In this document: positions 58,583-64,000 of the stretch, in pieces
Numbering within the stretch: the stretch's first letter is position 1
Layout of the letters: each line of letters opens with the position of its first letter
Assembly (NCBI GenBank): GCA_023409535.1
Contig: JAEYGZ010000027.1
Coordinates: 248,001 to 312,000 of the forward strand
Source of the DNA: Bacillota bacterium
GTDB taxonomy: Bacteria; Bacillota; Clostridia; Lachnospirales; Lachnospiraceae
DNA: 64,000 bases
Direction of reading: 5' to 3'
Notes under the pieces: model-generated
The model's database searches: none
What the model saw: only the letters and a program-made list of their open reading frames with translations
Told to the model about the DNA's origin: nothing
Translations under genes and position numbers: made by a program

Positions 58583-59095
58583 ATGATAAATGTACAAACA
58601 CTGATGGATTTCTTTTATCGTTTTGGTGGGCTTGCGATTTTTGTGATTGTATTTCTCGAGTATTTGAATTTGCCCGGGTTTCCTGCCGGTGTGATTATGC
58701 CGTTGGCGGGAATATGGGCTGCTAAGGATGGAATTGGCTTCGGATGGGCATTGCTATTATCAGTTCTTGCAGGGCTTTGCGGCAGCTGGGTGCTGTACCT
58801 GATAGGAAGATTTGGCGGTGATATTATCTTAAGGCATTATATCAAAAAACATCCGAAGCACCGTGAAGCGATTGAACGCACAATTGAGCGCCTGCAAAGG
58901 AGTGGGTATCTTGGTTTATTCTTTGGAAAATTGATTCCGATGTTCCGGACGATCATCTCGATTCCGGCAGGGGTAATGAAGCTGAATTTTATTGGCTATA
59001 CAATTTTCTCCACCCTGGGGATTTTCGTTTGGAATCTTGTTTTCGTGGGAGCAGGATACTTTTTTGGAGATTCGGTATTAAAGATGATTACTTAA
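58583..59095 (+). CDS. DedA family membrane protein
   Basis: A 170-residue membrane protein with four to five helices. EYLNLPGFPAGVIMPLAGIWAAKDG, GSWVLYLIGRFGGD and FFGKLIPMFRTIISIPAGVMKLN carry the DedA/SNARE-associated motifs. Recent work shows DedA-family proteins recycle or flip lipid carriers such as undecaprenyl phosphate or phosphatidylethanolamine. It is followed 27 bp later by a glycosyltransferase and an acyltransferase, so a membrane glycolipid role for the cluster is plausible. Confidence 0.92.
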   Translation: MINVQTLMDFFYRFGGLAIFVIVFLEYLNLPGFPAGVIMPLAGIWAAKDGIGFGWALLLSVLAGLCGSWVLYLIGRFGGDIILRHYIKKHPKHREAIERTIERLQRSGYLGLFFGKLIPMFRTIISIPAGVMKLNFIGYTIFSTLGIFVWNLVFVGAGYFFGDSVLKMIT

Positions 59096-59122
59096 TTATC
59101 CTGTGAAATGAGGTATTAAGGC

Positions 59123-60466
59123 ATGAAGATAGCAATGATGACGAATAATTATAAACCCTTTGTCGGCGGTGTACCAATCTCCATTGACCGCCTGGCGACA
59201 GAGCTTCGAAGGCTTGGGCATGAGGTTTATATCTTTGCCCCCAGCTTTGAAGGGGAGGAAGAGGAAGCGTATGTGATTCGATATCATTCCCTGAAGAAGA
59301 AGTTAAAGAAGGAATTCACTATTCCGAATATCTTTGATCCTATTATTGAAGAGAAATTTCGCGAGCTGTCCTTTGATCTGATACATGTACATCATCCGAT
59401 GCTGATCGGTTACATTGCCAGACATTTGGGCAGAAAATATAATGTTCCTGTGGTTCTGACCTATCACACCAGGTATGAGCACTATCTCCATTATCTGAAA
59501 CCCTTTGAGAGGAAGAAGAACAGTGGAGTGGATATAGGTCCGATGGATAATCCGGAGCTGGGTGCATTGCGAAGGAGATTGGTGAGTGCCGGTAAGGAGA
59601 GCCTTGTGGCAGCCCATAACCGTTTGGTTATCAACCACTGCAGTATGGTATTTGCACCTACCATGAGTATGAAGGAGTACCTGCTTGAGCATGGAACCGT
59701 AACGGATATCGGAATCCTGCCAACAGGAATACCTCAGGAGGAGTTTGAATATGATCCTGCGCTGTCTGCCTCCCTGCGGGAACGTTACGTAGGAGATGCA
59801 GATTATCTCTTCTGCACCGTATCCAGGTTGGAAAAGGAGAAGAATATCGAATTTCTTCTGGAAGGGCTGAAGCTGTTTAAGGAGTGTAAGGGCGGCCGCT
59901 TCCGGCTATTGATTATCGGGGATGGCAGCAGAAGAGAGTTGCTGACGGAGCAGGTGCATAAGCTGGGACTTGAGCATAATGTCACGTTCTGCGGCCGTAT
60001 TCCGCATGAAGAGCTTCGGCATTATTATCATGCAAGTGATGCTTTTTTATTTGCCTCAACTTCAGAGACCCAGGGAATTGTGCTGCTGGAAGCTATGGCA
60101 GCCGGACTGCCGATTGTCGCCGTTAAGGCCAGCGGCGTTCAGGATGTGGTGGTGGATGGCTGGAACGGATATCTGACGGCGGCAGAGGTCAGGGAGTGGA
60201 CGAATAAACTGCTGCTGCTTATTGATCAGCCTTGCCTCAGGGAAAAGATGAAGGAGCATGCCTTCAAGGGAGCAAGGGAGTATCTCTCCTCCAATATCGC
60301 CAACAGGGCTTTGCAATATTATCAAAATATACTTTATTATAAAAGGATGGATCCGGAATATGAGTATGCAAATTCTTACGAATCTGCAGGCGGGCTTATT
60401 TCATACCTACCTGAAAATAATCGTGCGAACCGGTACGGTCGAGTTAAGAAACAAAGAACGAATTAA
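59123..60466 (+). CDS. GT4-family glycosyltransferase (diacylglycerol glycosyltransferase type)
   Basis: A 447-residue retaining GT-B enzyme. The N-terminal half has GGVPISIDRLATELRRLGHEVYIFAP and HVHHPMLIG. The C-terminal half has VSRLEKEKNIEFLLEG, GDGSRRELL and the E-x7-E motif in ETQGIVLLEAMAAGLPIVA. This set fits enzymes that add glucose from UDP-glucose to diacylglycerol or to a teichoic acid anchor, or related cell-envelope sugars. The last 36 codons overlap the next gene in another frame and encode a hydrophilic tail (ISYLPENNRANRYGRVKK) with no family signature. Confidence 0.92.
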   Translation: MKIAMMTNNYKPFVGGVPISIDRLATELRRLGHEVYIFAPSFEGEEEEAYVIRYHSLKKKLKKEFTIPNIFDPIIEEKFRELSFDLIHVHHPMLIGYIARHLGRKYNVPVVLTYHTRYEHYLHYLKPFERKKNSGVDIGPMDNPELGALRRRLVSAGKESLVAAHNRLVINHCSMVFAPTMSMKEYLLEHGTVTDIGILPTGIPQEEFEYDPALSASLRERYVGDADYLFCTVSRLEKEKNIEFLLEGLKLFKECKGGRFRLLIIGDGSRRELLTEQVHKLGLEHNVTFCGRIPHEELRHYYHASDAFLFASTSETQGIVLLEAMAAGLPIVAVKASGVQDVVVDGWNGYLTAAEVREWTNKLLLLIDQPCLREKMKEHAFKGAREYLSSNIANRALQYYQNILYYKRMDPEYEYANSYESAGGLISYLPENNRANRYGRVKKQRTN

Positions 60467-60974
60467 GGAAAACTCCATGATTGCCTATTGGCATGGGGAT
60501 GGCTACTGCATGCAATTGGTACTGCGGGAAATAGCAAAGTTAAATGTAAAAATCAAGGTAATCGTTACCGCCCATAAACGCGGGGATGTCATAGAGAAGA
60601 TGATCAAGCCCTATGGTGCCCAGACCATCCGGCTGCCGGACGGCTATGATATGAGACCGTTTTTCAAGGAACTGAGAGAGAACAGTAAAACCTCCTGTGA
60701 GGCTTTGGCCGGCGCACTGGATGGTCCTCTCGGTCCTCTGCATGAACCTAAGAAGCTGTTATTTCTGCTTGCATCGGAGGCGGGAAAAGAGGCATGTTAT
60801 GTCCGCTTTCATTATTCCCATGTCATTCGGTTAAAGAAACGGTGGGACCGTTATGTGATACCCCTGCCCTTCACCAGGATTATTGCAGAGGTGGAGGATC
60901 TTGGTACCATCGGTAAGGAGGAGCTGAGACATTTTGATGAGTTCAAGAGCCGGATGCTGCCTTCCCTGGGATAA
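60360..60974 (+). CDS. DUF374-like lysophospholipid acyltransferase family protein
   Basis: A 204-residue protein starting near the ATG at 60360 (MSMQILTNLQAGLF; the ATG at 60366 is also possible), which lies inside the glycosyltransferase gene, 107 bp before its stop and in a different frame. AYWHGDGYCM could be the His-containing catalytic block, and GALDGPLGPLHEPKKLLFLLASEAG matches the DUF374 DGPRGP-type motif. The family transfers acyl chains to lysophospholipid or glycolipid acceptors. With the DedA and GT4 genes it forms a probable glycolipid cluster. The long overlap is unusual and is listed as a finding. Confidence 0.75.
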   Translation: MSMQILTNLQAGLFHTYLKIIVRTGTVELRNKERIKENSMIAYWHGDGYCMQLVLREIAKLNVKIKVIVTAHKRGDVIEKMIKPYGAQTIRLPDGYDMRPFFKELRENSKTSCEALAGALDGPLGPLHEPKKLLFLLASEAGKEACYVRFHYSHVIRLKKRWDRYVIPLPFTRIIAEVEDLGTIGKEELRHFDEFKSRMLPSLG

Positions 60975-61076
60975 CCGCGTTGTGCGCCGACAGAGACCAT
61001 AGGAAACAGTTACAGAGATAGATAAGCGTGTGGATATTCACAAGTACAGAAAACATAGGCAGGATGGGAGACATTC

Positions 61077-61796
61077 ATGGAAACATATCATGTGCTGGTG
61101 GTTGAGGATGATAAGGAAATCCTGGACGGGATTGGCATCTTTCTTAAAAATCAAGGCTATATCGTATATAAGGCGTCCAACGGAATTGAAGGCTTGGAGC
61201 TGATTGAAAAAGAAGAAATTCATCTGGCGATTGTGGATATCATGATGCCCCGGATGGATGGTATTACCATGGTTATGAAACTGCGGGAGAAATATGAGTT
61301 TCCGGTGATCCTGCTGACAGCAAAATCAGAGGAGATTGATAAGATTACAGGGCTAAATATCGGAGCGGATGATTACGTTACAAAGCCCTTTGCACCCATG
61401 GAGCTGTTAGCCAGAGTGAATTCCCAGCTCAGGCGCTATACCAGATACCGGAGCGTCTCGGATAGTCAGTCTTCAGAGGCTGGGAAGCAGGAAGAGAATG
61501 TTTATGTCTGCGGCGGTCTGGAGCTGAATGAGAATACGGTGCAACTGATGGTGGACGGAGTCCCGGTGAAAATTACTCCCTTAGAGTTTAAAATCCTGGC
61601 ACTGCTGATGAAGCATCCGGGACAAGTTTTCTCTGCGGATGAAATCTATGAGAGAGTATGGAACGAGCGTGCGGTCGGAACCGATACGATTATGGTTCAC
61701 GTGCGTAATATCCGTGAAAAGATTGAGATCAACCCAAGAGAGCCAAAATATTTAAAGGTGGTGTGGGGAGTTGGCTACAAAATTGAAAAGCACTAA
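61077..61796 (+). CDS. OmpR-family response regulator (VanR-like)
   Basis: A 239-residue regulator with D11/D12, phospho-acceptor D54 in LAIVDIMMPRMDG and KPF near residue 104. A linker with VSDSQSSEAGKQEEN precedes the winged-helix domain (about 140-238). It ends VGTDTIMVHVRNIREKIEINPREPKYLKVVWGVGYKIEKH. The kinase gene begins inside its 3' end. The start METYHVLVVEDDKEIL follows AGGATGGGAGA. Confidence 0.93.
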   Translation: METYHVLVVEDDKEILDGIGIFLKNQGYIVYKASNGIEGLELIEKEEIHLAIVDIMMPRMDGITMVMKLREKYEFPVILLTAKSEEIDKITGLNIGADDYVTKPFAPMELLARVNSQLRRYTRYRSVSDSQSSEAGKQEENVYVCGGLELNENTVQLMVDGVPVKITPLEFKILALLMKHPGQVFSADEIYERVWNERAVGTDTIMVHVRNIREKIEINPREPKYLKVVWGVGYKIEKH

Positions 61797-64000
61797 CCGG
61801 AATAAGACGGCCGGAATATTCCTCTGCACACTAATCCTCCTGCTTGCGGCAACCGGTGTGATCCTGACTTACCGGCCGGTCTACCGTGCATCCGAGCAGC
61901 TTACGCAGAAGCTGCAAGATCAGAGAAGTCAACAGATTGAGCAACAGAGGGAATCAGACAAACAGGCGTTTATGACAGTTCTGGAGCGGGGCAACTATGT
62001 CCTGACAATGGATCTCGAACAAGAGAAAGACAGAGACTACCGGCCCTCTGAGATATTTTTATCAGAGACTTTCTTAAATCTTCAGGAGGAGGATACCTGG
62101 TATCAGACAAAGAAGGACTTTATTGATTCCTTTAATGTTATATTACAGCAATGGTATGATGATTTTTTTCCTCATATAGTAGACCAATACCCTTTCTTTG
62201 AATATTACATCATTAACCAAAAAACAGGGGAAGAACGTTCCAATTCCCATATTGACCGGCTATTATCGGATACCGAGGAAGCACAGGAAATAAAAAGCGA
62301 GTACCCATTTTATATTATTTTTCAATACGATGCGGATGGAAAGCTTCAAATTCCTGATTATACAGGCTTTCGTAAGGAAAAAATTGATGAGCTTTTGCTG
62401 CGGGAGCGGGATATGGAGATTTTTGAGGACGGCCTCAATAATTTATACTTAAACCAAATTCTGAAACCGGCAAATACAACAATAATCTATGCATCACAGG
62501 CTGAGGAGTTTTACGTCAGTGAGGGATACCAGTACAGCTATGTGTGGAATCCGATCCGGAATTTTGGCAAGGCTGGTTTTGGGAATATACTCGGAATTAC
62601 TGCAGTGATTGTGGCGCTTCTGGCAGTGCTGCTGCCGTTGAACAAAAATTGGGGCATCGGACAGGGACCGGCTTCCCGCATTCCTTTGGAGCCTGTCGTA
62701 TTGGGTATACTCTCCGGTGCATTTCTCTATGAAGGCTTATCCTCCATGGCCTATGAAACCGTATCCGGATATTTCCTGATGGATCCCGACCAGACTATAC
62801 TTTCAGCAAGCATGATTCACGGTATGGATTATATCTTTAATTTCCTGGTATGGATCCTGGTCTATGGTGCAATCTTTGCCGCAGCCCTGTCTCTCAGGCA
62901 GATCGTTATTCTTAAACCGGGACGTTACCTTAGGGAGAGAACGATTACGGGAGCCTTCCTTCGTTATTGTGTTAAGCTGATGAAAAAACTTTATACCAGC
63001 CTGAGCAATATTGATTTGACAGATAAGAGCAACAGAATAATTTTTAAAATTGTTATTGTGAATTTCCTCATCTTAGTACTTTTATGCAGCATTTGGTTTT
63101 TTGGGATTGCCATTCTGATCCCCTATAGTATCATCTTATATTTTATATTAAAAAGGTATTCGGATGATATCAAGAGAAATTACGCAATTCTTCTGGGTGC
63201 CACCAGTAAGATGGCTGATGGTAATCTGGAGGTTGAGATTGAAGAGAATGTAGGCGTATTTAATCCGCTAAAGGGAGAGTTATTAAAGGTGCAGCATGGA
63301 TTTAAGAAGGCAGTGGAGGAAGAAATGAAGAGCCAGCGTATGAGAACGGATTTAATAACGAATGTCTCCCACGATTTAAAGACACCTTTGACTGCTATCA
63401 TCACCTATATCAATCTTCTGAAGGATGAGAATATTACGGAGGAAGAGCGAAGGTCCTATATTAATACTCTGGATCAGAAATCCCAGAGATTAAAGCACCT
63501 GATTGAGGACTTATTTGAAATGAGCAAGGCCTCCAGTGACAATGTGACGTTAAATTATGAGCAGATTGATCTTGGCAACCTGATCAAACAGGTAGCACTG
63601 GAGCTTACGGATAAACTGGAGCAGGCCCGGGTGGAGCTGAAGATGCATCTGCCCGAGGAGAAGGTAGTTCTGTCACTTGACAGCGAGAAAACCTATCGTA
63701 TCTTTGAGAATCTGATGGTCAATATCACAAAATACGCATTGCCTCATTCCAGAGCATATATTGACCTGGAGGCAGCAGAGGATAAGGTTGTGGTAGTTCT
63801 TAAGAATATATCGGAGCAGGAGCTGACCTTTGATACCCAGGAGATTACCGAGCGGTTTGTCAGAGGAGATCTCTCCCGCAATACCGAGGGCTCGGGTCTG
63901 GGGCTTGCCATTGTAAAAAGCTTCGTGGAGTTACAGGACGGAAGCTTTAAGATACGGGTGGACGGAGACTTATTTAAAGCTGTGATTGTCTGGAACAGGG
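61783..64000 (+). CDS. Multi-pass sensor histidine kinase (3' end beyond window)
   Basis: This frame stays open to the window end. It begins with TTG at 61783 (TTG at 61771 is the alternative), with GTGGGGAG upstream, and overlaps the regulator gene by 14 bp. About 739 codons are present. A helix near 10-28 is followed by an extracellular domain of about 230 residues. Then come several helices between about 265 and 460 and a HAMP-like linker. H530 in NVSHDLKTPLTAIITY starts the HisKA domain, and the HATPase domain with GSGLGLAIVKS follows. Five or more helices after the sensor domain is unusual for a VanS-like kinase. The C-terminus is missing. Confidence 0.88.
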   Translation, partial: MKSTNRNKTAGIFLCTLILLLAATGVILTYRPVYRASEQLTQKLQDQRSQQIEQQRESDKQAFMTVLERGNYVLTMDLEQEKDRDYRPSEIFLSETFLNLQEEDTWYQTKKDFIDSFNVILQQWYDDFFPHIVDQYPFFEYYIINQKTGEERSNSHIDRLLSDTEEAQEIKSEYPFYIIFQYDADGKLQIPDYTGFRKEKIDELLLRERDMEIFEDGLNNLYLNQILKPANTTIIYASQAEEFYVSEGYQYSYVWNPIRNFGKAGFGNILGITAVIVALLAVLLPLNKNWGIGQGPASRIPLEPVVLGILSGAFLYEGLSSMAYETVSGYFLMDPDQTILSASMIHGMDYIFNFLVWILVYGAIFAAALSLRQIVILKPGRYLRERTITGAFLRYCVKLMKKLYTSLSNIDLTDKSNRIIFKIVIVNFLILVLLCSIWFFGIAILIPYSIILYFILKRYSDDIKRNYAILLGATSKMADGNLEVEIEENVGVFNPLKGELLKVQHGFKKAVEEEMKSQRMRTDLITNVSHDLKTPLTAIITYINLLKDENITEEERRSYINTLDQKSQRLKHLIEDLFEMSKASSDNVTLNYEQIDLGNLIKQVALELTDKLEQARVELKMHLPEEKVVLSLDSEKTYRIFENLMVNITKYALPHSRAYIDLEAAEDKVVVVLKNISEQELTFDTQEITERFVRGDLSRNTEGSGLGLAIVKSFVELQDGSFKIRVDGDLFKAVIVWNR

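Noticed and set aside
1..64000. CRISPR arrays, tRNA, rRNA or complete insertion sequences
   Set aside because: No regular spaced repeats, tRNA-like cloverleaf, rRNA stretch or transposase frame was found on reading either strand.

Overview
The window looks like chromosome from a Gram-positive anaerobe of the Lachnospiraceae (Clostridium cluster XIVa type). The grounds are the SCIFF peptide with its radical-SAM maturase, the Clostridia-style housekeeping run recJ, apt, relA/spoT, MBL hydrolase, hemZ, hisS, aspS, DUF3793 and DegV proteins, YesMN-type regulation of sugar ABC transporters, strong AGGAGG ribosome binding sites and a moderate GC content. I see no tRNA, rRNA, CRISPR array, phage gene or complete insertion sequence. 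This placement is inference from gene content only.

Layout. 1-9.3 kb: a truncated dapA-like gene faces a YesN/YesM two-component pair, followed by a carbohydrate ABC importer (lipoprotein plus two permeases), a NagZ-like GH3 enzyme and a small PQ-loop/SemiSWEET-like membrane protein. 9.4-11.8 kb: an AraC regulator and a DUF4143 ATPase. 12-17.5 kb: a MacB-like fused ABC transporter divergent from an OmpR/HK pair and a DegV lipid-binding protein. 17.8-26 kb: a chemoreceptor, a MATE exporter, DUF3793, M20 and M42 peptidases and a stand-alone argC. 26.1-30.7 kb: a 2-Cys OhrR-type regulator divergent from an Frm2-like nitroreductase, a permuted NlpC/P60 protein, a possible ogt remnant, PepF and a small unknown protein. 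30.8-36.6 kb: a BcrAB-like ABC transporter with its own two-component pair, divergent from a secreted Asn/Trp-rich protein. 36.8-43.5 kb: a Cys-motif protein of unknown function, then an AraC regulator divergent from GH2 and GH115 glycosidases. 43.7-58.3 kb: DegV, SCIFF and its maturase, then the recJ-to-aspS housekeeping run and a cold-shock protein. 58.5-64 kb: DedA, a glycosyltransferase overlapping an acyltransferase, and an OmpR/HK pair whose kinase runs off the window.

How the genes work together. Two sugar loci (1-9 kb and 38-43.5 kb) follow the usual scheme of sensing, import and hydrolysis. Two ABC-exporter loci with adjacent two-component systems look like cell-envelope stress or peptide-antibiotic defence modules. 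The 45-58 kb block is core nucleic-acid and translation metabolism headed by the SCIFF ribosomally synthesised peptide.

The least explained signals are non-coding. There are two very large imperfect palindromes in convergent gaps (about 19971-20286 and 25890-26090). A 61-bp promoter/operator-like block is repeated upstream of both the YesN gene and the AraC gene (351-411 and 9366-9426, 53 of 61 identical). The SCIFF gene has a long structured leader, and a large hairpin separates it from its maturase.
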